From: Ancylobacter sp. SL191 | GTDB taxonomy: Bacteria > Pseudomonadota > Alphaproteobacteria > Rhizobiales > Xanthobacteraceae | Length of the DNA stretch: 64,000 nt | Assembly: GCF_026625645.1 (NCBI RefSeq) | Contig: NZ_CP113056.1 | Span: 124,001 to 188,000 of the forward strand | Direction: 5' to 3' | Shown here: positions 43,214 to 52,129 of the stretch, piece after piece | Position numbering within the stretch: position 1 is the stretch's first letter | How the letters are laid out: each line of letters begins with the position of its first letter | Notes under the pieces: generated by a model | Databases searched by the model: none | The model's input: only the letters and a program-made list of their open reading frames with translations | Told to the model about the DNA's origin: nothing | Translations under genes and position numbers: made by a program

Positions 43214-46200
43214 GTGGCGATTCTCGCCTCGCCCGCGCCGATGCGACGGAGACCCCAGGTGAGGCAAGGCGCCCCTTCGACGACGGGCCACATCGCGCCC
43301 GAAGCATGGCGAGCGATGAGCGAGGCCGCACGCCAGGCCGGCCTGCCGCTCGACCAGTGGCTGAAGGACCAGCTTCTCGCCTCCAATGCCGGGGCGATGC
43401 AGACGGCGAACGCCGTCGGCGGCACGGTGGACGACCTCCAACGCCGTGTGCAGGAGCTGTCCGGCGTGATCGACCGTCTGGTCAGCGCCGCCCCCGCGAG
43501 CATGTCCGCCGGGCTTGCCGACACCCGCGGCACCGAGACCCACCCCGTCGAGGCCCGCGCCGTCGAGCCGCGCCGCGAGGCGCTGCGCATGGACAGCTAT
43601 GCGACGGCGGCCACCGCGACCGCGGGGGTGGCAACCGCGCGCCCCGCGCCGGCACCTTCCGCCGAGAACCGGCTCGATGCCGCGCTGCGCCAGATCAATG
43701 AGCGCCTCGATTCGATGAACGCCCCGCGCCAGCGCGCCGCCGCGTCGGCGGGAATGGCAAGCGCTCAGATGGCGAGCGCGTCCAACCAGTACTTCGACCG
43801 GCGGGCGAACGAGATCGTGCGCACCGCCGAGACGCTGGCCCGCGCCGGCCAGCCCCTCGCCAGCGCCCAGTCCGTCAGCGCGCCGCCCGCGAGCAGCCCT
43901 CGGCTGGCCGATCCGCGGGCCCGTTTCACCGATGCCGTGCCCGGCCCGGCGGCGATCGAGGCGGCGGTGGCGGAGATCGCCGCGCGCCAGAACGAACTCG
44001 ACGCTGCCCGCGAGACGCTGCGCGAACCGGCCCGCGAGACTCTTCGTGAGCCGATCCGCGAGGCAAACCACGATTATTCCCGCGATGTCCGCGGCGAGAT
44101 TGGCCGCGAGCGCCGCATCTCCTCCCCGCCCTCGGCCCCGATGACGCCGCCCGCTGGCGCCGCCGCGCCGCGCCCTTTGCTCATCAATGAGCAGATCGGC
44201 GCGCTGCAGCGTGAGCTCGGCGACATGCGCGCGAGCGTCAGCGAACTCGCCCCGCGTCGCGCGGTGGACGACCTCCAGCGCACCGTGACCCGCCTCGCCG
44301 AGCGCGCCGAACGCGCCCAGCTCGGCGATGAGGACATGCGCGCCAGCCTTGGCGCGATGCGCGAGATGATCGGCTCGCTCAAGCTGCCGGAGCACCCGGC
44401 GGTGCTGATCGGCCGCATCGAGACGCTCGAGCGCAAGATCGACATCGTCAACGCCAAGAGCGTGGACGGCGCCGCCATCGCCCGGCTCCAGGCGCAGGCG
44501 AGCGAGATCCGCGACCTTCTCGGCCGCGCGCTGTCGACCGACGCGCTGCGCCTGCTCGCCGAGCAGGTGGCGCTGCTCGCCGCCAAGGTGAGCCAGATGC
44601 CGGTGGTGGACGAGGCGATGATCCGCTCGGCCGTCGGCCAGATCGAGCGCCGCATCGACCATCTCGCCGACCGGATCGGCAACCAGCCCGCGCCCACCAT
44701 CCCGCTCGGCGACATTTTCAGCCGCCTCGATTCGATCCAGAACGGCCTCGCCAGCGTGCGCCGCGAGGTGCCGGCCGAGGTCGAGCCGCTGATCCGGGGC
44801 CTCGCCGACCGCATCGAGCGCATCGAGCGCCCGGTGGCAATGCCCGATCACGGCCCGCGCTTCGACGCGCTGAGCCGGCAGGTCGCCGCCATCGCCGAGA
44901 AGCTCGACAATGCCGGCGACCCGGCGACCAAGATCGGCGGCCAGCTCGCCACCATCGAGCGCGCGGTGAACGACCTGTTCATCCAGATGGAAGAGACCCG
45001 CGCCACCATCCTCGCCAATGCCGGCCACCGGCCGCGCGGTGGCGGCACGGGCGGGCAATTGCTGAAGCGCGAGATCGCCGCCATCGAGGCGAACCGCGCG
45101 GCCGCCGTCGCCCCCGCTTCCACGCCGGTGGCCGCCGTCCTGGAGGCGCCCGCCGCGCCCCCGCAGGCGCTCCCGCAGGCGACACCCCCGCAGGCCCCGG
45201 CCCCGTCGGTCGCGGCCGAGCCGCAGCCCATCTTCACCCCGCCGCCGGCCTCGATCCCCAAGCCCTTCGAGCCGCAGCTCATGCGCGCGGCGCTGGAGGA
45301 GCTCTCGCGCTCCCCCGAGGTCGCCGCCGCCTTCGTCACGCCGCAGATGGCGCCGGAAGCCGCGTCGGCGCCGGTCGCCCCGCAGCTTGCCGCCGCTCCT
45401 GCCGCCGCCGCGGCTCCCGCCTCCCCGGCCTTCGAGCCGGATGAGGGGGCACTGATCGGCGCGCTGGGCGATGATTACGCCTATGACGCCAACGCCCGCC
45501 TGAGCGAGGATGAGGAGCCCGAGGCGCGGGGGACCGGCGCGCCGAGCCGCACCCAGTTCATCGCGCAGGCCCGCCGGGCGACCCAGCCCGCCTCCGTCGT
45601 GCTGCCGGAGATGCACAGCCGCATCGGCGACCGTCATCAGCGCCCCCGGCCGGTGTCGGCCAGCCGGCGCTGGCTCGCGCGCATCCGCGCCATGCTGCTG
45701 ATCGGCATGTGCGGCTCGGCCATGGCCTATGGCTCCTGGCACCTGCTCACCACCATGCGCGAGGCGCAGCTGCGCGCCAGGGCGCCGGTCGCCCCTGCCA
45801 GCAATGTCGCCCGCCCGGCGGCGCCCACGGCCGCACCCGGTTCGCTGCCGTCGCCCGACGACATCACCGGCTCCATCGGCGCGCCGCGCAGCGTCACGCC
45901 GCAGGTGATCCCGGCGCCCGCCCCCGCCCCGGAGGCGACCCCAAGCGAGCCGGTGACACCGCTGCCCGGCCCGTCTTCCAGCCTGTTCGTGCCCTCGGAC
46001 CTGCCGGCCGCGATTGGCGGGCAGGGCCTGCGCTCGGCCGCCCTCGCGGGCGATCCGGCCGCCGCCTATGAGATCGGCCACCGCTTCCTCGACGGGATCG
46101 GCGTGACCGCCAGCCCCGCCCGCGCCGCCGAATGGTTCGAGTTCGCCGCCACCAATGGTTCGGTGCCGGCCGCCTACCGGCTCGGCGCGATCTATGAGAA

Positions 46201-46660
46201 GGGCCTCGACGGAGTGGCGCGTGATGTCGCCCGCGCCCGCCAGCTCTATGAGCAGGCCGCCAATGCCGGCAATGTGCGGGCCATGCATAATCTCGGCGTG
46301 CTGCTCGCCGCCGGGGTGGATGGCCAGCCCGATTACCGCACCGCCGCCCAGTGGTTCGCCCGCGCCGCCGAGCGCGGCGTGCGCGACAGCCAGTACAATC
46401 TCGCCGTGCTCTATGCCCGTGGCTTCGGCGTCGCGGTGGACCTGCCGCAGGCCTGGCGCTGGTTCTCGCTGGCGGCAGCGGCGGGCGACGCGGAAGCGGC
46501 GGTGAAGCGCGACGAGATCGCCGGCAAGCTCGACGCCAAGGCACTGGCGAGCGCCCGTGCCGCCATCGCCAAATGGACGCCGACCCTGGTCGACGCCAAG
46601 GCCAATGGCTCGGACTGGACCGCCGACGGCACGACCCCGAAGAAGACCGCCTCGCGCTGA
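43214..46660 (+). CDS. PodJ-like large membrane protein with coiled coils and Sel1 repeats
   Basis: A 1148-aa protein. The N-terminus has IAPEAWRAMSEAARQAGLPLDQWLKDQLL; a long coiled-coil region (about 60-650) and a proline/alanine-rich linker follow. One transmembrane segment lies near 825-845 (AMLLIGMCGSAMAYGSWHLL). The periplasmic part has Sel1/TPR repeats (about 935-1115, e.g. AAYRLGAIYEKGLDGVARD). This matches PodJ-type polar organisers. The start is uncertain: a GTG at 43214 opens this frame, but an ATG at 43195 reads MSSSAGGGDSRLARAD in another frame and would join it if one base of GGGCC (43285-43289) were absent. Confidence 0.78.
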   Translation: MAILASPAPMRRRPQVRQGAPSTTGHIAPEAWRAMSEAARQAGLPLDQWLKDQLLASNAGAMQTANAVGGTVDDLQRRVQELSGVIDRLVSAAPASMSAGLADTRGTETHPVEARAVEPRREALRMDSYATAATATAGVATARPAPAPSAENRLDAALRQINERLDSMNAPRQRAAASAGMASAQMASASNQYFDRRANEIVRTAETLARAGQPLASAQSVSAPPASSPRLADPRARFTDAVPGPAAIEAAVAEIAARQNELDAARETLREPARETLREPIREANHDYSRDVRGEIGRERRISSPPSAPMTPPAGAAAPRPLLINEQIGALQRELGDMRASVSELAPRRAVDDLQRTVTRLAERAERAQLGDEDMRASLGAMREMIGSLKLPEHPAVLIGRIETLERKIDIVNAKSVDGAAIARLQAQASEIRDLLGRALSTDALRLLAEQVALLAAKVSQMPVVDEAMIRSAVGQIERRIDHLADRIGNQPAPTIPLGDIFSRLDSIQNGLASVRREVPAEVEPLIRGLADRIERIERPVAMPDHGPRFDALSRQVAAIAEKLDNAGDPATKIGGQLATIERAVNDLFIQMEETRATILANAGHRPRGGGTGGQLLKREIAAIEANRAAAVAPASTPVAAVLEAPAAPPQALPQATPPQAPAPSVAAEPQPIFTPPPASIPKPFEPQLMRAALEELSRSPEVAAAFVTPQMAPEAASAPVAPQLAAAPAAAAAPASPAFEPDEGALIGALGDDYAYDANARLSEDEEPEARGTGAPSRTQFIAQARRATQPASVVLPEMHSRIGDRHQRPRPVSASRRWLARIRAMLLIGMCGSAMAYGSWHLLTTMREAQLRARAPVAPASNVARPAAPTAAPGSLPSPDDITGSIGAPRSVTPQVIPAPAPAPEATPSEPVTPLPGPSSSLFVPSDLPAAIGGQGLRSAALAGDPAAAYEIGHRFLDGIGVTASPARAAEWFEFAATNGSVPAAYRLGAIYEKGLDGVARDVARARQLYEQAANAGNVRAMHNLGVLLAAGVDGQPDYRTAAQWFARAAERGVRDSQYNLAVLYARGFGVAVDLPQAWRWFSLAAAAGDAEAAVKRDEIAGKLDAKALASARAAIAKWTPTLVDAKANGSDWTADGTTPKKTASR

Positions 46661-46678
46661 TCGCGGGCGAGCGACCGC

Positions 46679-47410
46679 CTAGCGGTCCGGCAGGCAGGCG
46701 TGGTGGGCGAAGCGGTAGATGCGCGCGCCCCCGACCAGATGGGCGGCGAAATCCCCGGCGAACAGCCCGGCCACCGCCGCATCGCGAATGTTCAATCCCC
46801 CCGCATAGGCGCCGAGCGCCGGCATGACGAGGCGCGCCCCGTCGCTGGCGAAGCAGCGCCGCCGCAGGCCCCGCCCGCGCACCACGAGCCGCGCCACCGG
46901 ATGCAGATGGCCGGCGATCTCGCCGGTCACCGGTTGGGCGGAAGGCTCATGGCGTAGGCTGAGCGGGCCGACGCGCAGTTCGTCCGCCGGCGTGCCGCCA
47001 AGGCCGGGCATGGGATCGGGATCGTGATTGCCGGCGACCCACACCACCTCGCGCCCACGCATAAGGTCCGCGAGCTGCTCGCGTTCCAGCAGACCCAGCC
47101 GTTCGGCGCCGCGCCGGTCATGGAAGCTGTCGCCGAGCAAGACGAGGCGGCGCGGATTCCAGCGGGCGACGATCTCGCCAAGCAGAGCGAGCGTGGCGCG
47201 GGTGTCATAAGGCGGCAGCGGCACGCCGCGCGCGGCGAAGGAGGAGCCCTTCTCCAGATGCAGGTCGGCGGCGATCAGCATCCGCTCGGCCGGCCAGTAC
47301 AGCGCGCCGGCGCAGTCGAGCACGAGGCGCGCGTCGGCGAGGGCGAACTCGTCGCCCGCGCCCACCGCCTCATCCGCCGCTTCCGCTGTCTGCGCGACCA
47401 CCTGCGCCAC
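46679..47410 (-). CDS. pdeM: Ligase-associated DNA damage response endonuclease PdeM
   Basis: A 243-aa calcineurin-type metallophosphoesterase. Metal-binding motifs are in order ADLHLEKG, LGDSFHD, AGNHDPD and GHLHP. PdeM proteins are predicted nucleases that accompany the Lhr-type helicase, the MBL exonuclease and an ATP-dependent ligase. The GTG start at 47410 has GGGAGG upstream and lies inside the helicase gene, overlapping it by about 40 bp. A short dyad GACCGC-cta-GCGGTC surrounds the stop codon. Confidence 0.92.
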   Translation of the reverse strand: MAQVVAQTAEAADEAVGAGDEFALADARLVLDCAGALYWPAERMLIAADLHLEKGSSFAARGVPLPPYDTRATLALLGEIVARWNPRRLVLLGDSFHDRRGAERLGLLEREQLADLMRGREVVWVAGNHDPDPMPGLGGTPADELRVGPLSLRHEPSAQPVTGEIAGHLHPVARLVVRGRGLRRRCFASDGARLVMPALGAYAGGLNIRDAAVAGLFAGDFAAHLVGGARIYRFAHHACLPDR

Positions 47411-49901
47411 TCATCGCCTCCCGGATCAGATCGTCCTCGGCCTCGGCGAGCAGGGCTTCCGACGCCTCGCCCGCCACGCGCTCGCGGCCGATCTCCAGCA
47501 TGACCGGCACGGCGAGCGGGGAGACGCGCGCCAGCGGCACATGATCGATTCGCCCGCGAATGCGCGTCAGCATGTCGGAGAGGCGGCGAATGTCCAGAAG
47601 GCCGGTCGCCGCGTCCGCCCGCGCCGCGCGCAAGAGCACATGGCCGGGCTCATGCCGGCGGAGCACGTCATAAATGAGGTCGGTGGACATGGTGACCTGC
47701 CGGGAGTTCTTCTCCTGGCCGGGAAAGCGCCGCTCGATCAGCCCGCCGATGACCGCGCATTGGCGGAAGGTGCGCTTCATCAGCGAGGATTCCGCCAGCC
47801 AGTCCTCGAGATCGTCGCCGAGCATGTCGGCGTCGAACAGGCCGTCCAGCGACAGGCGCCCATCGGCAATGGCGAGCGACAGGTCGGACAGGCCGTAAAT
47901 GGCGATGGCATAGTCATTGGCCATGAAGCCGAGCGGGTTCAGCCGCGCGCGGTCGAGGCGGCGGGTCAGCAGCATGCCGAGCGTCTGGTGGGCGAGCCGG
48001 CCCTCGAACGGGTAGGCGACGAGGTAATGCCGCTCCCCGCGCGGAAAGGTCTCGATCAGCAAATCCTCACGGCCCGGCAGGCGCGAGCGCCATTTCTGCA
48101 GCTCCAGCCATTCGCGCACCTGACCGGGCAGGCTCGCCCAGCGCGCGGGCTCGGCCAGCAGCGCGCGCACGCGGGCGGCAAGGAAGGTGGAGAGCGGGAA
48201 CTTGCCGCCGGCATAGGACGGCACGCGAGGATCGGTCGCCTGCGTGCGGGTGACGCGCACCTCGTTCTCGGCAATGGTCAGGAAGGCCAGCACCTCGCCA
48301 GCGAAAACGAAGGTGTCGCCGGGGCTGAGCTGCTCGGCGAAATATTCCTCCACTTCGCCGAGCACCCGCCCGCCATAGCGCGCCTTGGCTCCCGCAAGGC
48401 GGACCTTGAGCATGGTGGATTCGACGATGGTGCCGACATTCAGCCGGTATTGCTGCGCCATTTGCGGGTTGGCGACGCGCCAGCGGCCATCCTTCATCCG
48501 GCGGATGCGGGCGAAACGCTCATAGGCGCGCAGCGCGTAACCGCCGGTGGCGACGAAATCGAGCGTGTCGTCGAAATCCGTGCGGCTGAGCTCCGCATAG
48601 GGCTCGGCGGAGACGACCTCGCGGTAGAGATCATCCGCGCTCACCGGCCCGGCGCAGCACATGCCGAGAATATGCTGGGCGAGCACATCGAGCGCGCCGG
48701 AGCGGATGACCGCGCTGTCCTGCGCCCCCGCGCGCACCGCCTCCAGCGCGGCGCGGCATTCCAGAACCTCGAAGCGGTTCGCCGGCACCAGCACGGCGCG
48801 CGAGGGCTCATCCAGCCGGTGATTGGCCCGGCCGATGCGCTGCATGAGGCGCGAGGAGCCCTTGGGCGCGCCGACATTGATGACGAGATCAACCGCGCCC
48901 CAGTCGATGCCGAGATCGAGCGAGGAAGTGCAGACCACCGCCTTCAGCCGCCCCTCCCCCATCGCCGCCTCCACCTTGCGGCGCTGGGCGACATCGAGCG
49001 AGCCATGATGCAGGGCGATCGGCAGATTGTCGTCATTGATGTGCCAGAGCTCCTGAAACAGCAGCTCGGCCTGCATGCGCGTGTTGACGAAAACCAGCGT
49101 CGTCGTGTTGGCGGTGATGAGCCGGTAGATCTCCTTCAGCGCGTGGCGGGCGGTATGCCCGGCCCAGGGTACATGGGCGGCGCTTTCCAGCATGGAGAGA
49201 TCCGGCGCCGCGCCGGCCTCCGCCACCACCATGTCGCCCATCTCATGAGTGCCGGTCTGCGGCACCAGCCAGCGGCGCAGCGTGTCGGGGTCCGCCACCG
49301 TGGCGGAAAGGCCGACCGTCTGCGCCAGCGGGGCGAGAGCCCGCAGGCGGGCGAGGCCGAGCGAGAGCAGGTCGCCGCGCTTGGAGCCGGCGAGGGCGTG
49401 GAGTTCGTCGAGCACGATGCGCTTGAGGTCGCCGAACAGTGGTTCGGCATCAGTCGAGGCGAGCAGCAGGGCGATCTGCTCGGGGGTGGTGAGCAATATG
49501 TCCGGCGGGTCGCGGCGCTGGCGCTGGCGGCGCGAGGCCGGGGTGTCGCCGGTGCGCGATTCGATGCGGATCGGCAGGCGCATTTCCTCCGCCGGCCGCT
49601 CCAGATTGCGGGCGACATCCACCGCCAGCGCCTTGAGCGGGGAGATGTAGAGCGTGTGGATGCCGGGCGGGCGCACGCTGTTGCGCACCACCGGGCGCTG
49701 GGCGAGATCGACGAGGGTCGGCAGGAAACCCGCCAGCGTCTTGCCGGCGCCGGTGGGCGCGATCAGCAGGGTGGAGCGGCCCTCGCGCGCCTTCTCCAGC
49801 AGTTCCAGCTGATGCGCACGCGGCGCCCAGCCCCGCCCGGCGAACCAGCGGCGGAAGCTCTCGGGCAGGAGATCGTCGGGATCGGAATCGCGTGCGGCCA
49901 C
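47370..49901 (-). CDS. Ligase-associated DNA damage response DEXH-box helicase (Lhr family)
   Basis: An 843-aa superfamily 2 helicase. Walker A IAPTGAGKT lies at 48-56, TTPEQ near 138, DELH at 165-168, and motif VI MQRIGRANHR. A C-terminal Lhr-like region completes the protein. The gene starts with GTG. Lhr-type helicases translocate 3'-5' on DNA and unwind RNA:DNA hybrids; in this association they function with the ligase and the two nucleases in repair of crosslink and cisplatin lesions. The stop overlaps the pdeM start region. Confidence 0.94.
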   Translation of the reverse strand: MAARDSDPDDLLPESFRRWFAGRGWAPRAHQLELLEKAREGRSTLLIAPTGAGKTLAGFLPTLVDLAQRPVVRNSVRPPGIHTLYISPLKALAVDVARNLERPAEEMRLPIRIESRTGDTPASRRQRQRRDPPDILLTTPEQIALLLASTDAEPLFGDLKRIVLDELHALAGSKRGDLLSLGLARLRALAPLAQTVGLSATVADPDTLRRWLVPQTGTHEMGDMVVAEAGAAPDLSMLESAAHVPWAGHTARHALKEIYRLITANTTTLVFVNTRMQAELLFQELWHINDDNLPIALHHGSLDVAQRRKVEAAMGEGRLKAVVCTSSLDLGIDWGAVDLVINVGAPKGSSRLMQRIGRANHRLDEPSRAVLVPANRFEVLECRAALEAVRAGAQDSAVIRSGALDVLAQHILGMCCAGPVSADDLYREVVSAEPYAELSRTDFDDTLDFVATGGYALRAYERFARIRRMKDGRWRVANPQMAQQYRLNVGTIVESTMLKVRLAGAKARYGGRVLGEVEEYFAEQLSPGDTFVFAGEVLAFLTIAENEVRVTRTQATDPRVPSYAGGKFPLSTFLAARVRALLAEPARWASLPGQVREWLELQKWRSRLPGREDLLIETFPRGERHYLVAYPFEGRLAHQTLGMLLTRRLDRARLNPLGFMANDYAIAIYGLSDLSLAIADGRLSLDGLFDADMLGDDLEDWLAESSLMKRTFRQCAVIGGLIERRFPGQEKNSRQVTMSTDLIYDVLRRHEPGHVLLRAARADAATGLLDIRRLSDMLTRIRGRIDHVPLARVSPLAVPVMLEIGRERVAGEASEALLAEAEDDLIREAMSGAGGRADSGSGG

Positions 49902-49972
49902 CGCGCCAAGCTAATGCGCCGGGAGGGAATTGCGAGGGGGGCGCGTGCCGGAACACCTGCCGCCTCGCACAC

Positions 49973-50003
49973 CGTCATGCCCGGGCTTGGCCCGGGCATC
50001 CAC
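49973..50003. repeat. Intergenic palindromic element
   Basis: A perfect 10-bp stem, ATGCCCGGGC (49977-49986) with GCCCGGGCAT (49990-49999), loop ttg, flanked by GTC and CCACG. A related half (GCGTGGATGGCCGGGCC) follows at 50034-50050. The same element type occurs at 14672 and at 60843-60994. Confidence 0.7.
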
Positions 50004-50054
50004 GACTTCCCGTGTGCGCCAACGGAGCGAAAGGCGTGGATGGCCGGGCCGCCT

Positions 50055-50110
50055 CGACTGCGGTGTGCAGGAGACGAGCGTGAGGCCGGCTTTAGCCAGT
50101 GCTGCCACAC
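50055..50110 (-). pseudogene. Remnant copy of the 3' part of the 51117-52070 methyltransferase gene
   Basis: Minus-strand translation gives AALAKAGLTLVSCTPQSRR, against AALAEAGLALVSCAAQSTR in the intact methyltransferase at 51181-51234. About four fifths of the bases agree. It lies downstream of the accessory gene at 50129-51076, in the same orientation as the intact gene end on its other side. Confidence 0.65.
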
Positions 50111-50128
50111 ATGAGGGTCGGCGCGGTC

Positions 50129-51076
50129 TTAGCTCTCCGCGGATGGAGCGCCAGGAACGTCTCGAGGAATCGTGGTTATAAATGTCATCCGCCAGCGGTT
50201 AAGAGGCTCGGGTGCCCCTACTGCTCCATCTACTCGCCTCGCGATGATAGCCTTTACGTCGTCAGGTATAGTCTCTGAGACACGCGGGACTTCAGGTACA
50301 GTCGTATCTTGCATTTCGGACGTCCAAGCTAAGTCTCCTTTCCGCCTATTAGCAATGCGATCTCTGATGTCGCGTGGTGTCGGTGGAATAGGCACTCCTA
50401 AGACGGGCCTTCCCGTCGCCGTCGAGACATACATGGGTATAGGGAACATTCCGGGGGCAAATGCGACCGGCCCCACAGGACACACAGTCGGAGGACAAAA
50501 TAGATCGGTCAAAGAGAATAGATGCGGGGCAATAGCCTTTAGACTCTTGTTTCTGGTGCGAAGCGCGCGTGTATTCGCAGCCTTAACAAGCTTCTCAATC
50601 ACGAAACCATCGGCTAAATTTACTCCAGACAGTAGGGTCGACCCATATTTTTGTACCAATGCGCAGGTCTGTGCTGGATGGTAGAGGATATAAAGTGGAT
50701 AAGTGGCTGATCCAGGCGCACGGGCTGTATCGCATAGAGTCTCGGCCTGAAGGTTGGGTCCAGTTCCCGAGGTATGAAGCAACTCTTTGTAACCGTGCCT
50801 CATCCAACTCTTCCCTTCGCCATAGGCCTGCTTCGCCTGCAGCAGGATACGGAAGAACGTCCCATCGCTCGTATTAACGAAGTTCCACTCCATGTCAGCA
50901 CCCGTCACGGGTTCGTTGGGGAACTCCACGACCACCCTACCACCGCCGGCAGTGATGAGGCTGCCCATCATAACATCGGTGACGGTTTCCTCGCGGAACC
51001 GGCGGCGCAATGAACGCCCCTGCTCTAGAAAACTCTCAACAAAGTACGGAAATTGATGAGCGAATTGGCACAGCAT
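50129..51076 (-). CDS. Accessory protein, DUF6615-like, with predicted nuclease-type D...QAK motif
   Basis: A 315-aa protein starting MLCQFAHQFPYFVESFLEQG. It has REETVTD at 28-34, GADMEW at 59-64 and ILLQAK at 77-82, then LQAETLCDTA and PLYILYHP. The REETxTD, GADxEW and QAK set matches my memory of DUF6615. The D(15-25)QxK spacing resembles the Mrr branch of PD-(D/E)xK nucleases. The gene has visibly lower GC and more A/T-ending codons than its neighbours. The region upstream in the same frame is shadow sequence of the methyltransferase gene. Its function is not established; defence or DNA cleavage is a guess. Confidence 0.6.
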   Translation of the reverse strand: MLCQFAHQFPYFVESFLEQGRSLRRRFREETVTDVMMGSLITAGGGRVVVEFPNEPVTGADMEWNFVNTSDGTFFRILLQAKQAYGEGKSWMRHGYKELLHTSGTGPNLQAETLCDTARAPGSATYPLYILYHPAQTCALVQKYGSTLLSGVNLADGFVIEKLVKAANTRALRTRNKSLKAIAPHLFSLTDLFCPPTVCPVGPVAFAPGMFPIPMYVSTATGRPVLGVPIPPTPRDIRDRIANRRKGDLAWTSEMQDTTVPEVPRVSETIPDDVKAIIARRVDGAVGAPEPLNRWRMTFITTIPRDVPGAPSAES

Positions 51077-51116
51077 GGAGAGCCATTCCCTAGCTAACGA
51101 TTCTGCAAATAGACGT

Positions 51117-52070
51117 TCAAGACACCCGCTGCGCCACCACCACCAGCCCCGGCACCGGTTGCTCCTTCTCCGTCCGCGTCGACTGCGCGGCGCAGGAAAC
51201 GAGCGCGAGGCCGGCCTCGGCCAGCGCCGCGCGCACGTAAGGCTCGGCATGGGCGAAGCGGAGCGTGTCGCGCAGGAGGATGCCCGCGCCGTCATGGGTC
51301 TCGACGGTGAAGGCCAGCAGCCCGCCGGGCTCCAGCACGCGGGCGCTCTCGTTTAGGATGGGCCTGAGATCGTCGAGATAGCAGAAGGCGTCGCCGGCGA
51401 AGATGAGGTCGGCATCTTCCGCCGGGCGTTCCTTAAGGAAGGCGACCATCTCGCCCGCCACCACCCGCTCATAGACGCCGCGGCGGGTCGCCAGCGCGAT
51501 CATGTTGGGCGAGAGGTCGACGCCTTCCAGCGCGCCGACATGATCGGCAAGCCGCGCCGCCACCAGCCCGGTGCCGCAGCCGAGATCCAGCCCGCGCCCA
51601 AAGGCATAGGCCTGCGCGAGCGTCGCGCAGGCTTCCGTAAGCGCGGCATGGATCAGCTCCGGCCCGCGATAGCCGAGCCGGGCCAGCGCCGCGTCGAAGC
51701 GGTCGGCATACTGGTCGAACAGCGTGCGCACATAGGCTTCGCTCATGCCGAAGCTCGTGCCGGCCCCGCCCGCGTCCGGCAGCGTGCCGCCGAGGCGCAC
51801 AACGTGCAGTCCGGCGCCCAGCGTGTCGGCGGGGTCGAGATCGAGCGCCCGCTCATAGGCGGCGCGCGCCGCCTCAGCCTCGCCCAGCGCCTCGCGCGCC
51901 TCGCCGAGCAGGAACCAGCCCGGCGCGTAGTGATCGGCGCGCGCCACCGCCTCGTCGAGCAGGGCGGCGGCGTCGCCCGGATTGCCCTCGGCCATCAGGG
52001 CACGCGCCCAGTCCATCCGGCGGTCGACCAGAGGGTCACCGGAAGAGAGGATCAGCCGGGCGGCGCTCAT
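51117..52070 (-). CDS. TPR-containing class I SAM methyltransferase
   Basis: A 317-aa protein. A short TPR-like N-terminus (LMAEGNPGDAAALLDEAVARADHYAPGWFLLGEAREALGE in part) is followed by a methyltransferase domain. That domain has YADRFDAALARLGYRGPELI, motif I LDLGCGTGLVAARLADHVG, VDLSPNMIALATRRGVY and DLIFAGDAFCYLDDLRPIL. The C-terminus AALAEAGLALVSCAAQSTR is repeated beyond the accessory gene. It is divergent from the MBL exonuclease gene, 59 bp apart. Confidence 0.88.
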   Translation of the reverse strand: MSAARLILSSGDPLVDRRMDWARALMAEGNPGDAAALLDEAVARADHYAPGWFLLGEAREALGEAEAARAAYERALDLDPADTLGAGLHVVRLGGTLPDAGGAGTSFGMSEAYVRTLFDQYADRFDAALARLGYRGPELIHAALTEACATLAQAYAFGRGLDLGCGTGLVAARLADHVGALEGVDLSPNMIALATRRGVYERVVAGEMVAFLKERPAEDADLIFAGDAFCYLDDLRPILNESARVLEPGGLLAFTVETHDGAGILLRDTLRFAHAEPYVRAALAEAGLALVSCAAQSTRTEKEQPVPGLVVVAQRVS

Positions 52071-52129
52071 GAGAGGTTCTTTCAGGGGGCTCGCGGAAAG
52101 TCGCGGCGCCGCCCTATATATCGTTGGCG

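Noticed and set aside
43115..46288. Minus-strand open frame of over 1000 codons across the PodJ-like gene
   Set aside because: The sense strand encodes coiled coil, membrane helix and Sel1 repeats. The antisense product is Gly/Arg-rich with no domain.
46673..46687. Dyad GACCGC-cta-GCGGTC at the PodJ-like/pdeM junction as a terminator
   Set aside because: The stem is only 6 bp, has no T-tract and contains the pdeM stop codon. Terminator function is unlikely.
51077..51295. N-terminal extension of the DUF6615-like frame
   Set aside because: The extra residues are Arg/Trp-rich shadow sequence of the overlapping methyltransferase gene. The conserved part begins at the ATG at 51076.
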